DNA from: Acetonema longum DSM 6540
GTDB lineage: Bacteria; Bacillota; Negativicutes; Sporomusales; Acetonemataceae
Length of the DNA: 42,525 bases
NCBI RefSeq assembly: GCF_000219125.1
Contig: NZ_AFGF01000074.1
Location: 1-42,525 of the forward strand
Direction: 5' to 3'
The notes under the pieces are model-generated. The model had not been told where the DNA came from and searched no databases. It worked only from the letters and a program-made list of their open reading frames with translations. Below, one piece after another: positions 33,438 to 42,525 of the stretch. Made by a program: the position numbers and the translations under genes. Numbering within the stretch: position 1 is the first letter of the stretch; each line of letters begins with the position of its first letter.

Positions 33438-34670
33438 TTAGGTTTCAAAAGCCATACCGGCTGAGGGAAATGGCTTTAGGGCCCGGGGAAGGATGCCGTG
33501 CACGAAGGCAATCAGTACGCCGTAGTTCACGATAGGCACGCCTTTTTCTCGCGCTATGGACAGGCGGTATAGCATTTCCCGACGGTTTAACATGCAGGCG
33601 CCGCAGTGGACGATCAGGCGATAGCGGCTCAAATCTGACGGAAAATCGCCACCGGTGGTCCAATGAAAATCCAAGTCTCCTCCCACCGCCTGCCTTAACC
33701 AGCGAGGTATCTTAACTTTGCCGATATCATCGGCTTGCTGGTGATGGGTGCAGCCTTCGGCAATCAGGACTGAATCCCCCGGCTGCAGGGATTCAATAGC
33801 TTTAGCGCCGGCTGCCAGGGTATCCAAGTCTCCTTTGTGCCTGGCCATTAAAATCGAGAAGGAAGTCAGCCAAACTTCCGGCGGCGTATCCGCTGCCACT
33901 TTGGAAAATTCCTGGGAATCGGTGACCACAATACGCGGGAGTTGTTTCAGATTCGCCAGCGCCACCCGCAATTCCCGTTCCTTGGTCACCACACAATAAG
34001 CATCATAGTCCAGAACATCCCGGATGGTCTGGACCTGGGGCAGGATCAGCCGGCCTTTCGGCGCGGCCAGATCAATGGGTACCACCAGGACGACCGTGTC
34101 GCCCGGTCGCAGCAGGTCACCGATAACCGGCTGGCCTTCCCAGTGTTCCGGCGCCGCTTGGATCATACGGCGTTTCAAGTCTTCGATGCCTTGGCGGGTG
34201 TGGGAGCTGACGGGCAATACCGGCACCCCCAGCTTTTCTTCCCATGGTGTAATAGCCATCGGTTCCGGGGCGTGAAGATCGGCCTTGCTGACTACTGCCA
34301 CCATAGATATAGACCGCTCCCGTATCGCGGCGGCTAACTCTGTCTCAGGCTGAGCCACACCGGCTGCCGGGTCGATCACCAGGATGGCCAGATCTGTTTT
34401 ATTCAGGACCTGCCTGGTTCTCTCCACTCGCATACTGCCCAATTCACCGCTGTCGTCGATGCCGGCCGTATCAATGATCATCACCGGTCCGACCGGCAAT
34501 ATCTCCATCGCCTTATACACCGGATCGGTCGTAGTGCCGGGTACATCGGACACCAAAGCAATGTCCTGGTTGGTCAGAGCATTGATCAAACTCGATTTTC
34601 CGGCATTGCGCCTGCCGAAGATAGCCACATGCAGTCGGGAGCCTTTAGGGGTTTCATTCATAGACATCAT
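33438..34670 (-). CDS. hydF: [FeFe]-hydrogenase maturation GTPase HydF
   Basis: 410 residues. GTPase motifs GRRNAGKSS (19-27), DTAG and SKAD; the C-terminal half contains the HydF Fe-S set, CTHH (about 311-314) and HCGAC (about 362-366). HydF is the scaffold that carries the 2Fe subcluster to apo-hydrogenase. HydE and HydG are not in the window, but the AspA neighbour is also seen in hydrogenase maturation clusters. Start could be either of three close methionines (34670, 34667 or 34661); AGAGGG fits the last two. Confidence 0.92.
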   Translation of the reverse strand: MMSMNETPKGSRLHVAIFGRRNAGKSSLINALTNQDIALVSDVPGTTTDPVYKAMEILPVGPVMIIDTAGIDDSGELGSMRVERTRQVLNKTDLAILVIDPAAGVAQPETELAAAIRERSISMVAVVSKADLHAPEPMAITPWEEKLGVPVLPVSSHTRQGIEDLKRRMIQAAPEHWEGQPVIGDLLRPGDTVVLVVPIDLAAPKGRLILPQVQTIRDVLDYDAYCVVTKERELRVALANLKQLPRIVVTDSQEFSKVAADTPPEVWLTSFSILMARHKGDLDTLAAGAKAIESLQPGDSVLIAEGCTHHQQADDIGKVKIPRWLRQAVGGDLDFHWTTGGDFPSDLSRYRLIVHCGACMLNRREMLYRLSIAREKGVPIVNYGVLIAFVHGILPRALKPFPSAGMAFET

Positions 34671-34684
34671 CCCTCTGTCCCAAT

Positions 34685-36084
34685 TTATTTATGACGATGT
34701 AACGGTCGGGTCATAGCCTGGGGACGCAAAAGGTTCTGTAATTTTTCTTCACTCAAGCCACTGTATTCCAATGCTGTTTCCTGTATGGTCCGATTATCCC
34801 GGTTGGCGATCTGAGCGATCTTTGCCGCCTGGTCATAGCCAATATGGGGCGTCAGAGCGGTAACAGTTATCAAGCTTTGTTCCAGTGTATAGCGGCAATG
34901 TTCTGTTCTGGCCTGAATACCTGTAATGCAATCATCACGAAAAACGGAAATTCCCCTGGTCAGTATCTCCATGCTCTGCAACAGATGGTGAGCAATCAGA
35001 GGCAGGAAAGCATTCAGTTCCAGTTGTCCGGCCTGAGCCGCCATGGTAATGGCCAGATCTGAGGCCATTACGTGGAAAGCTACTTGATTGACTGCTTCCG
35101 GGATCACCGGATTGACTTTCCCCGGCATAATTGATGATCCGCCTTGGCGTTCCGGCAGCAGAATTTCCCCCAGACCGGCCCGGGGGCCTGACGCCATCAG
35201 ACGCAAGTCGTTAGCGATTTTCGCCAGGTTCACGGCTAATGCCTTTAATAGGCCTGAGACCTCTACAAAGACATCGGCATTTTGGGTAACATCCATCATG
35301 TTTTCAGCTTTAGCCATACCCACTCCGGAATACTGGCGTACCCGTTCATTCAGCAGATGAATAAACCGCAGCTCCGCATTCAGTCCCGTTCCCACTGCCG
35401 TGCCGCCCAGATTGACCTGCCGCAATCGTTCTTCCACCTTATAGAGGCGCCAGCGATCCCGGGCGATGGCTTGGGCATAGGCGCTAAACTCTTGCCCCAG
35501 CATCACCGGCACCGCATCCTGCAGCTGCGTCCGGCCGACTTTGATCACCGACGCAAATTCGGCTTCCTTGCCTTGCAATGCATCCTGAAGCTGAGCACAG
35601 GCTTCCTTAAAGGCTGCAGCAGCCAGATGGCAGCCAGGCGCAATGCCGTCGGGTATACATCATTGGTGGATTGCCCCAAATTTACATGGTCCAGCGGATG
35701 AACCAACTGATAGTCGCCTTTTTTTCCGCCCAACAGTTCACAGGCACGGTTCGCCAGGACCTCGTTGACATTCATATGACTGGAAGTACCGGCGCCGCCC
35801 TGAAGGGCATCGACAATAAAGTGATCGCCCCACTTCCCGGCCATCACTTCATCTGCGGCCCTGACAATAGCCTGGGCCGTAGTCGGAGGTAAATAGCCAA
35901 GTTCCCCATTCACTTCGGCGGCAGCTTTCTTAATCAGGGCAATTGCTTGTATCAAATTGTCATGGGTTTTCATGCCGGATAACGGAAAATTTTCGCTGGC
36001 CCGTAAGGTATGAATGCCATAATAGGCCTGATCCGGCACATCCCTGGTCCCCAGCGAATCACGTTCCTGTCGCATCGTTTCCAT
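34685..36084 (-). pseudogene. aspA: Aspartate ammonia-lyase, frameshifted
   Basis: Two overlapping frames encode one aspartase. The N-terminal part (36084 down to about 35620) has GAGTSSHMNVNEVLANRA and NLGQSTNDVYPTALRLAA; the C-terminal part (to 34685) has VGRTQLQDAVPVMLGQEF, GTAVGTGLN and the signature GSSIMPGKVNPVIPEAVNQ. Homology switches to the -1 frame around 35605-35640. As read, the product would stop at 35545 and lack the active-site loop. It may be a real loss or a base-call error. It lies immediately upstream of hydF (14 bp) and was probably co-transcribed. Confidence 0.85.
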
Positions 36085-36107
36085 TTTAAAATTTATCTCC
36101 TTGCAAA

Positions 36108-36123
36108 TGTTTCACGTGAAACA
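36108..36123. other. parS site 1 (intergenic)
   Basis: The perfect 16-bp palindrome TGTTTCACGTGAAACA matches the Firmicute parS consensus bound by Spo0J/ParB. It is flanked by AAA/TTT, giving 22 bp of dyad symmetry. It lies between aspA and parB. Confidence 0.95.
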
Positions 36124-36132
36124 TTTGATGGC

Positions 36133-37044
36133 CTATACCACCAAGGGACCCTTTACCTTCAGCGGCGCTATCGCCTGTTCAACCGACAGACGTTCAATGA
36201 TGCGTTCCAATTCTTCACCTGAATAATATTCAATTTCAATTTTACTTTTCATTTTACCAGGTTTGATTCGGACTTGGGTCCCTAGAATCAGTTTCAACCG
36301 GTCCTCTGCTTCCACCAAAAAAAATTCCCGCTTTTCCTGAACCTTTTGCTTGGGCTGCCTGGGAGAAGCCGCCATACGTTTTACCAATTCCTCTGCGTCC
36401 CGGGCTGACAAATCTTCCTCAATAATCGTCTGGGCAGCCTCCAGTTGAGTTTCAGCATCTTCCAGCCCCAGCAGGGGCCGGGCATGTCCCATAGACAATG
36501 TTCCACGTGAAACAAAATCCTGTACTGCCGGCTGCAGATTTAACAGCCGAATCACGTTGGCAATCATGGAGCGGCTGCGGCCAATTTTGCGGGCTACTTC
36601 TTCCTGAGTCAGGCCAAACTCTTCGATGAGCCGTTTAAAGGCCATTGCTTCTTCGATCGGGTTCAGGTCTTCCCTCTGCAGATTTTCAATAAGGGCAATT
36701 TCAGTCATTTCGGAATCGGTATAGTCCCGGATAATGGCTGGGATCATAGTTAATCCGGCAATTTTAGAAGCCCGCAAGCGGCGTTCTCCCGCTACCAATT
36801 CGTATTCATTTAAATTACGGCGCACAACCACCGGCTGCAAAACTCCGTATTGCTGAATGGAATTGGCCAGTTCATTCAGTGCTTCTTGATCAAAAACCCG
36901 CCGGGGCTGAAACCGGTTAGGAACAATTTCTCCAATCGGAATTTCTTGTACCGGTTCCTGTTCATTCGATTGGTCTCTCTGGGGTCCCTGGGATCCGGGA
37001 AACAAAGCATCAAGCCCTCTTCCCAAACCACGCTGCTTACTCAT
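36133..37044 (-). CDS. parB: Chromosome partitioning protein ParB/Spo0J
   Basis: 303 residues. N-terminal GLGRGLDALFPG, CTP-binding domain with QPRRVFDQEALNELANSI and ELVAGERRLRASKIAGL (GERR motif about 98-101), the ALIENLQREDLNPIEEA box, a helix-turn-helix (LTQEEVARKIGRSRSMIANVIRLL) and a C-terminal dimerisation domain. It loads at parS and slides as a clamp, recruiting SMC and acting with ParA. It carries a parS copy inside its own coding region. It overlaps parA by 8 bp. Confidence 0.97.
   Translation of the reverse strand: MSKQRGLGRGLDALFPGSQGPQRDQSNEQEPVQEIPIGEIVPNRFQPRRVFDQEALNELANSIQQYGVLQPVVVRRNLNEYELVAGERRLRASKIAGLTMIPAIIRDYTDSEMTEIALIENLQREDLNPIEEAMAFKRLIEEFGLTQEEVARKIGRSRSMIANVIRLLNLQPAVQDFVSRGTLSMGHARPLLGLEDAETQLEAAQTIIEEDLSARDAEELVKRMAASPRQPKQKVQEKREFFLVEAEDRLKLILGTQVRIKPGKMKSKIEIEYYSGEELERIIERLSVEQAIAPLKVKGPLVV
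36499..36514. other. parS site 2 (inside parB)
   Basis: TGTTCCACGTGAAACA, one mismatch within the palindrome relative to the perfect site at 36108. It lies in the parB coding sequence, as is common for Firmicute spo0J genes. Confidence 0.9.
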
Positions 37045-37798
37045 CGCCTATAACCTCCTTTGCCAAATCAAAGTACACTTCAGCCCCTTTTGACTTACCG
37101 TCGTACAGGGTGATGGGTATTCCGTGGCTGGGGGCTTCACTGAGACGTACATTGCGCGGAATAATCGTAGTGTATACCTTATGTTTAAAATGATTTTTTA
37201 CTTCATCAACCACCTGAATCGACAAATTGGTCCGCGCGTCAAACATGGTCAGGACCACTCCTTCTAAGCTCAGGGATGTATTCAGGTTTTTCTGCACCAA
37301 GCTGATGGTATTCATCAACTGGGTTAACCCTTCCAAAGCATAAAATTCACATTGGATCGGAACCAACACCGAATTGGCGGCAGTCAGGGCATTGATCGTT
37401 AACAGGCCTAATGAAGGCGGACAATCAATCAGCACATAGTCATATTGATACTTTACTTTATCTACTGCCTTTTTTAACTTGGCTTCCCGGGAAATGACCG
37501 AAACCATCTCGATCTCTGCTCCAGCCAGTTGAATGGTGGCAGGCAGCAGCGACAAATTGGGGATTTGAGTAGTAATGGTCATTGAATCAATCGGCTGATC
37601 ATTCACCAGGGCATCATAAACACAACGTTTAATGTCATTTTTGCTGACTCCCATGCCACTGGTTGAATTTCCTTGGGGGTCAGAGTCTATCAATAATACC
37701 TTTTTTCCCAATTCCGCCAGACAGGCGGCAAGATTCACAGCTGTAGTCGTTTTGCCAACGCCGCCTTTTTGATTGGCGACAGCGATCACTTTCACCAC
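37037..37798 (-). CDS. parA: Chromosome partitioning ATPase ParA/Soj
   Basis: 253 residues from GTG 37798 (SD GAGGTG). Deviant Walker A KGGVGKTTT (11-19), the Walker B region YDYVLIDCPPSLGLLTIN and switch VPIQCEFYALEGLTQL are diagnostic. It binds DNA with ATP and is driven by ParB, and in Firmicutes also controls DnaA. First gene of parAB. No clear sigma-A promoter was seen in the 60 bp upstream. Confidence 0.97.
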   Translation of the reverse strand: MVKVIAVANQKGGVGKTTTAVNLAACLAELGKKVLLIDSDPQGNSTSGMGVSKNDIKRCVYDALVNDQPIDSMTITTQIPNLSLLPATIQLAGAEIEMVSVISREAKLKKAVDKVKYQYDYVLIDCPPSLGLLTINALTAANSVLVPIQCEFYALEGLTQLMNTISLVQKNLNTSLSLEGVVLTMFDARTNLSIQVVDEVKNHFKHKVYTTIIPRNVRLSEAPSHGIPITLYDGKSKGAEVYFDLAKEVIGDE

Positions 37799-38157
37799 AA
37801 AAATTCACCTCAATCATCATAATCAACTTTTTATTCCACAATAATAAAACGATTTCCTGCTAAAAATCCAAGAGGCAGGTGCGTTAAGAAGAAAGTAATA
37901 AATTAGCCGACAATAAATCATCGAGATATCGCGGCGCAAACTAAAGCGTCTATAAATATAAGGGGCAGAAAATTCGATAGTATTTTATATAAACCCACAG
38001 CAAAATCATGGATACCCGGACAAATTATAGTATGGAATGAATCACTTGACAGAGACCGAATGGTATGGTAGTTTTTATGCAACTATAAAATTCCCTTCTT
38101 ATAGGCTGTACCTGCGGTCATCCAGTTCTACCGTTGAAAAAATAAGGAGATTATAGA
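37799..38157. other. Intergenic region between parA and the methionine synthase genes
   Basis: A 359-bp gap between divergent genes. It holds a promoter candidate for the plus-strand unit at 38046-38074 (next entry) and AT-rich stretches toward parA. No SAM, cobalamin or T-box element was recognised: no CTTATCAAGAG and no conserved B12-box GCCACTG. Confidence 0.5.
38046..38074 (+). promoter_or_regulatory. Candidate promoter for the methionine synthase operon
   Basis: TTGACA (38046-38051) followed after 17 bases by TAGTTT (38069-38074), a weak -10. The first gene begins at 38158 with AAGGAG upstream. Confidence 0.45.
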
Positions 38158-38859
38158 ATGGAAATCATCCGCCCTCCTTTAACCCATATTCGGGAAGATG
38201 AGTTGCTGCGCTATGCTGGCGTCAGAGATCACTCCTTTTCTCCGGCCATGATCAAAACCGCTGTGCAGGAAGTCCTGTGCCTGGCTCAACCCCAAGGCGT
38301 ATGGCGCTTATATCCCTACCGGGCTGACTGCGGCCTCCTTTGCGGCGACCCAGCGTTAAAACTGGAAGGAGAAGGGATCCGGAATCACCTCAGCCAGGCT
38401 GTGCAGGCAGCGATCCTGGCGGCAACCATTGGCGAAGAAGTGGAAAAAGCAATTAGCCACCGATTCCAGCGGGGAGAGTATACAGCGGCTCTCCTCCTGG
38501 ATGCTGCTGCCACTACTGCTGTGGAACAAACGGTTGACAGCCTGAACCGACTGATTGACAAGCAGGGTCGGGTTAAAGGCTATCAGCTTACCTCCCGGTT
38601 TAGTCCGGGCTACGGAAACTGGTCCGTCACTGTCCAGCCAAAAATCCTCACCCTGTGTCAGGGCAGTGCCATTGGCATACGGACCACTGAAAGTCATATG
38701 CTGATTCCGCGCAAATCTGTCACTGCCGTTATTGGCTGGGTTCCTCAGCAGCATGGACCGGAACCGGTTAAACCAACCTCCTCCTGTCAAAGCTGCCATC
38801 AGATCCACTGCATCGCCAGAAAAATGCGTGCATCTTCCGACAATGAAAATGGCCAATGA
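38158..38859 (+). CDS. Vitamin B12-dependent methionine synthase activation-domain protein
   Basis: 233 residues related to the MetH activation domain as a separate protein. Visible features are RFSPGYGNWSV (about 148-158), the SAM/activation-domain signature, then IGIRTTESHMLIPRKSVTAVIGW. The C-terminus has a cysteine group (SSCQSCHQIHCIARKM). It reactivates oxidised cob(II)alamin by SAM-dependent reductive methylation. It is encoded 119 bp before a MetH-type protein that lacks this domain, so the two form one working enzyme. Confidence 0.85.
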   Translation: MEIIRPPLTHIREDELLRYAGVRDHSFSPAMIKTAVQEVLCLAQPQGVWRLYPYRADCGLLCGDPALKLEGEGIRNHLSQAVQAAILAATIGEEVEKAISHRFQRGEYTAALLLDAAATTAVEQTVDSLNRLIDKQGRVKGYQLTSRFSPGYGNWSVTVQPKILTLCQGSAIGIRTTESHMLIPRKSVTAVIGWVPQQHGPEPVKPTSSCQSCHQIHCIARKMRASSDNENGQ

Positions 38860-38978
38860 CCAATGAAGCCTTTATTGACTTTTTGCTTCACAAACAAAGC
38901 AGCTCAGGCAAATCAGCCTCTACTGCTATTTAATCGAAAGTCATTCATTCTGATACAACGAAAGGGGCACGCATCATT

Positions 38979-41378
38979 ATGATTTATTTATTTGACGGCG
39001 CTATGGGCACTATGCTGCAGCAGGCAGGCCTTCCGGCAGGAGCTTGCCCGGAGCTTTGGAATCTGGAATATCCTGACCAGATTGCTGCCATTCACCGGCA
39101 ATATGTTGAGGCCGGCGCCGATATCATCGAAACCAATACCTTTGGCGGAAGCCGCATAAAATTATCCCATTACGGCCTTGAAGGTCAGGTAGCGGCTATT
39201 AACCGGGCTGCGGTGCAGGCAGCCCGGCAGGCATGCGGCCCTCATACTAAAGTGGCCGGCTCCGTAGGACCCACCGGCCGGTTCATCGAGCCATTAGGCG
39301 ACTTGTCCTTCCAGGATGCCTTTAACGCCTTTGCCGAGCAAATCACCGCTCTGGACCAGGCCGGAGCCGATATGATGATCATTGAAACCATTATTGATAT
39401 TCAGGAAATGCGCGCCGCTCTGCTGGCAGCCAAGTCAGTTTGCCGCAAACCGGTTATCTGCCAGCTGACATTCGAAACTGACGGACGCACCTTCACCGGC
39501 ACCGACGCCCATACCGCCGCAGTGATCCTGTCGCCCCTTGGTGCCGATGTGATCGGCGCCAATTGTTCCCTGGGCCCGGCCCAGCTGCTTCTCGTCCTGG
39601 AAACCCTGGTCAAGGCAACCCATAAACCAATCAGCATTCAACCCAATGCCGGCCTTCCTACCCTGGAGGGAGACCAAACCCATTTTCCCATGGGCCCGGA
39701 GGAATTTTCCCACTGGATTCCCAAACTTATTGCCGCCGGGGCTCATTATGTGGGAGGCTGCTGCGGCACTACACCGCAGCATATCAAAGCTGCCCGCGAG
39801 GCAATTGATGCCACCGGCGCAACCAGACAATCCCCCCTATTGCCGCAGCCCTCTCCTTACGTGGCATTAGCCAGCCGCAGCAAAACTGTCTATATCGGAC
39901 AGCAATACCCGACGGTAGTAATCGGCGAACGAATTAACCCCACCGGGCGCAGGAAGCTGGCCGCCGAAATTAAAGAAGGCAGTTTCACAACGGTAAAAAA
40001 GGATGCCTTGGGTCAGCTCCAAGCCGGCGCCAGAGTATTGGACGTCAATATGGGAGTACCGGGCATTGACCAGGCGGCTGCCATGAAGAAAGCCGTTCAG
40101 GAACTCTCGATGCTGGTGGACGCGCCGCTGGCCATCGACACCACTGACCCTCAAGCCCTGGAAGCCGGATTGGCGGCCTTTCCCGGCCGGGCCCTGGTCA
40201 ACTCGGTCAGCGCCGAGCCAGAAAGGCTGGAACACTTCCTGCCCTTAGCCAAAAAATACGGTGCCGCCATCCTGTGCCTGCCGTTGGCAGCCGGCGGTCT
40301 GCCGGCCACAGCCCGGGAACGGGTGGCAATCGCCCAGAACATTGTAGCCGCCGCCTTGGCGGCCGGTCTCTCCGAGAATGACCTGATGCTGGATGCACTG
40401 ACCCTGACCATCGCCACTGACGGCGAAGCCGCCAGACAAACCCTAGCCACCCTGCAGCTATACCGACAGCACTTTGGCTATCCCACTGTCATGGGTCTCA
40501 GCAACATTTCCTACGGACTGCCCCGCCGGGACATGATCAACGCGGCCTTTTGCGCCATGTCCCTTCACGCCGGCCTCGACGCCCCCATCCTCAATCCCTA
40601 TGACCCACTCATGCAGGATATTCTGGCAACATCAGCCGTACTCCTGGGCCATGATGCCCACGCCCGACAGTTCAGCGCCCGCTATGCCTACACGCCCCCA
40701 GGATTTCCCGGTGCTCCCCATGAAATAGATACATCCCATATCCTGGGGAAGATTAAACATTGCGTTATCCAGGGAGAAAAAGAAGCTGTGGCACCTCTGA
40801 TTGAGCAAGCGATCCAGGAAGGCTATCAGCCTTTGACCATTACCGATGAAGCTTTGACTGTGGCAATGAATGAAGTCGGGCAGGCATTTAGCGCCGGCCG
40901 CTCGTTCCTGCCTCATGTCATGCTGTCAGCTGAAACTATGCGCAGCGCTTTTCAGGCCATTAAAACCTATCTGCCGGCCCACTCTGTCCGCAGTTTAGGT
41001 AAAGTTGTACTGGCTACCGTAAAAGGCGATATCCACGATCTGGGAAAAAATATTGTAGCCGCTCTTCTGGAAAATAACGGATTCACTGTCATTGATCTCG
41101 GCAAAGATGTACCGGCTGATACAATCGTAGCCGCCTGCCGGGAGCATCAGCCCGATATCGTCGGTCTGTGCGCCTTGATGACTACCACCCTGCCGCAAAT
41201 TGACCATACTATCCGGGAATTAAGAGCGGCCGGCAGCCCGGCACACACCTTCACCATCGTAGGCGGCGCAGTCCTAACCAAAGAATACGCCGCCCAGGCC
41301 GGCGCCGACGCTTATGCCGCCAATGGCGTCGTTGCCGTAGAATTATGCAAATCCATGATAGCTTCCCGCCATCTATAG
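38979..41378 (+). CDS. metH: Methionine synthase-type methyltransferase without activation domain
   Basis: 799 residues. Homocysteine domain (1 to about 285) with the zinc cysteines in GANCSLGP (about 196) and GGCCGTTPQH (about 261-262); pterin-binding domain (VVIGERINPTGRRKL, about 307-321, through to about 560); cap and cobalamin domain with GDIHDLGKNIV (about 683-693), where His is the lower cobalt ligand. MetH enzymes usually exceed 1,100 residues; the missing piece is the separate protein at 38158. It methylates homocysteine with methyl-tetrahydrofolate via methylcobalamin. Confidence 0.93.
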   Translation: MIYLFDGAMGTMLQQAGLPAGACPELWNLEYPDQIAAIHRQYVEAGADIIETNTFGGSRIKLSHYGLEGQVAAINRAAVQAARQACGPHTKVAGSVGPTGRFIEPLGDLSFQDAFNAFAEQITALDQAGADMMIIETIIDIQEMRAALLAAKSVCRKPVICQLTFETDGRTFTGTDAHTAAVILSPLGADVIGANCSLGPAQLLLVLETLVKATHKPISIQPNAGLPTLEGDQTHFPMGPEEFSHWIPKLIAAGAHYVGGCCGTTPQHIKAAREAIDATGATRQSPLLPQPSPYVALASRSKTVYIGQQYPTVVIGERINPTGRRKLAAEIKEGSFTTVKKDALGQLQAGARVLDVNMGVPGIDQAAAMKKAVQELSMLVDAPLAIDTTDPQALEAGLAAFPGRALVNSVSAEPERLEHFLPLAKKYGAAILCLPLAAGGLPATARERVAIAQNIVAAALAAGLSENDLMLDALTLTIATDGEAARQTLATLQLYRQHFGYPTVMGLSNISYGLPRRDMINAAFCAMSLHAGLDAPILNPYDPLMQDILATSAVLLGHDAHARQFSARYAYTPPGFPGAPHEIDTSHILGKIKHCVIQGEKEAVAPLIEQAIQEGYQPLTITDEALTVAMNEVGQAFSAGRSFLPHVMLSAETMRSAFQAIKTYLPAHSVRSLGKVVLATVKGDIHDLGKNIVAALLENNGFTVIDLGKDVPADTIVAACREHQPDIVGLCALMTTTLPQIDHTIRELRAAGSPAHTFTIVGGAVLTKEYAAQAGADAYAANGVVAVELCKSMIASRHL

Positions 41379-41391
41379 CCTAATGCAATAA

Positions 41392-41436
41392 AAACACGGC
41401 TTCCATGCTTGATGGTTCTGCAGGGAAGCTGTGTTT
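41392..41436. terminator. Hairpin between metH and threonine aldolase genes
   Basis: A 13-bp arm (41392-41404, AAACACGGCTTCC) pairs with 41424-41436 with one G-T wobble. Only three T follow, so termination on the plus strand may be partial, letting some transcription pass into the aldolase gene. Confidence 0.6.
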
Positions 41437-41473
41437 AGCAATAATCCCGGAAAAAAATTAAAGAGGTGAATCC

Positions 41474-42502
41474 ATGTATAAAGATTTTCGCAGCGATACG
41501 GTGACCCAAGCTACACCGGCAATGCGGCGGGCCATGATGGAGGCCGAGGTCGGCGATGACATCCTGGGAGAAGACCCGACAGTCAAGAAGCTGGAGAACA
41601 TGGCTGCCAGCCTGTTTCAAAAAGAAGCCGCTCTGCTGACTGTGTCCGGGACCATGGCCAATCAGATCGCCATCATGACCGCTACCCGGCCGGGGGAAGA
41701 GATCCTCCTGGGGGAAGAATCCCATATGTACAATTTGGAAGTAGGCGGAATAGCGGCTCTCTCCGGCGTCCAGGCCAGAGCCTTAAAAAGCTCCTGCGGC
41801 AAATTCGAGGCGGCGGATGTAAGGAAGCTGATCCGTAAACCCGGCATCCAGGCTCCGGTCAGCCGGATGCTGTGCCTGGAAAATACCTATGATCTAAACC
41901 GGGGCTATCCCCTATCCCCTGCTTATCAGGCCGAAATGGCCGCGATTGCCCGGCAATACGATATGTTCGTCTATCTGGACGGCGCCCGTATTTTTAATGC
42001 CGCCCTGGCTTTGCAGGTCAAGGTCAGTGATTTGGCGCAAAATATCGATGCCCTGCAGTTTTGCCTAACCAAGGGGCTGGCTGCTCCTTTCGGCTCTTTG
42101 CTCCTGGGAAGCCGGGAGTTTATCGCCAGGGCCCGCTGGATCAGACAACGGATCGGCGGCGGCATGCGCCAGGCCGGTCATATGGCGGCTGCCGGCCTCG
42201 TAGCCTTGGAGACCATGACAGAGCGCCTGCAGCAAGACCATGATAATGCCCGACGCCTGGCAGCCGGACTGTGTGCCATTGACGAGCGACTGACCGATAT
42301 GGATCTGGTATTGACCAACATTGTGCAGATCGACTTTGCTTCTGTGGGCAAAACGGCACAATTTGTCACCGATGCTCTGCTCACACGAGGCATCAAAATC
42401 AAGTTAATCGGCGAAACTACCTGCCGAATGATTGCCCACGCCGGCGTAGGACCGGAGGATGTGGACGAGGCGGTGCAGGCGATTCGGGAAATCATTCGTT
42501 AG
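41474..42502 (+). CDS. ltaE: Low-specificity L-threonine aldolase
   Basis: 342 residues with the threonine aldolase opening FRSDTVTQATPAMRRAMMEAEVGDD, the VSGTMANQIAI helix and the PLP lysine in QFCLTKGLAAPFGSLLLG (about 196-213), plus the substrate-binding IGGGMRQAGHMAAAGL. It splits threonine (and allo-threonine) to glycine and acetaldehyde. SD AAGAGGTG stands upstream of ATG 41474. Downstream of metH; both feed one-carbon and glycine metabolism. Confidence 0.94.
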   Translation: MYKDFRSDTVTQATPAMRRAMMEAEVGDDILGEDPTVKKLENMAASLFQKEAALLTVSGTMANQIAIMTATRPGEEILLGEESHMYNLEVGGIAALSGVQARALKSSCGKFEAADVRKLIRKPGIQAPVSRMLCLENTYDLNRGYPLSPAYQAEMAAIARQYDMFVYLDGARIFNAALALQVKVSDLAQNIDALQFCLTKGLAAPFGSLLLGSREFIARARWIRQRIGGGMRQAGHMAAAGLVALETMTERLQQDHDNARRLAAGLCAIDERLTDMDLVLTNIVQIDFASVGKTAQFVTDALLTRGIKIKLIGETTCRMIAHAGVGPEDVDEAVQAIREIIR

Positions 42503-42525
42503 ATTCAATCATTACAGCAAAAAAA

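Noticed and set aside
35545-35578. UGA in aspA as a selenocysteine codon
   Set aside because: Homology moves to another frame before the UGA, so reading through it would not restore the protein.

Overview
The window looks like a chromosomal segment of an anaerobic, spore-forming Firmicute, probably of the Negativicutes/Sporomusaceae type. This is inferred from gene content: the [FeFe]-hydrogenase maturase HydF, SelA/SelB, the sporulation protein YyaC, Soj/Spo0J with two parS sites, a corrinoid methionine synthase with a separate activation protein, and a split three-subunit glutamate synthase with its own ferredoxin domains. The parS sites imply that the right third lies near the replication origin. 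No CRISPR array, IS element, rRNA or tRNA was recognised.

Region 1 (1-13.9 kb, minus strand) is a phage-tail-like locus. In transcription order it holds a small SOS-type regulatory gene, a sigma-region-4-like activator, holin, amidase endolysin, a small membrane protein, a tail-terminator candidate, the tail tube protein, a tail assembly chaperone with an overlapping -1-frame extension, the tape measure, and seven tail-tip or fibre genes. No terminase, portal, capsid or integrase gene is present. The best reading is an F-type (flexible) tailocin organised like PBSX or F-pyocins. The first gene has a near-consensus promoter with two LexA-type boxes 31 bp apart. Nearly identical 40-bp terminator repeats bracket the lysis-tail block, and an internal terminator followed by a new promoter with a palindrome precedes the tube gene.

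Region 2 (13.9-24.9 kb, minus strand) is metabolism and transport. A cation-efflux gene follows a NiCo-like (czcD) riboswitch. A branched-chain amino acid ABC transporter (livK, then livHMGF plus a CBS-ACT gene) has two near-consensus promoters and an attenuator-like leader before livH. The split glutamate synthase operon follows a consensus promoter and a ykkC subtype-2 (ppGpp/PRPP-class) riboswitch.

Region 3 (24.9-38 kb) contains selA-selB, the divergent yyaC, a YkuS-family gene, a bactofilin, an M23 peptidase with an internal 53-residue tandem repeat, DUF4446 and DUF554 proteins, a cysteine desulfurase-like enzyme, hydF, a frameshifted aspA, and parB-parA. Region 4 (38-42.5 kb, plus strand) carries the methionine synthase activation protein, a MetH-type methyltransferase lacking that domain, and a threonine aldolase.
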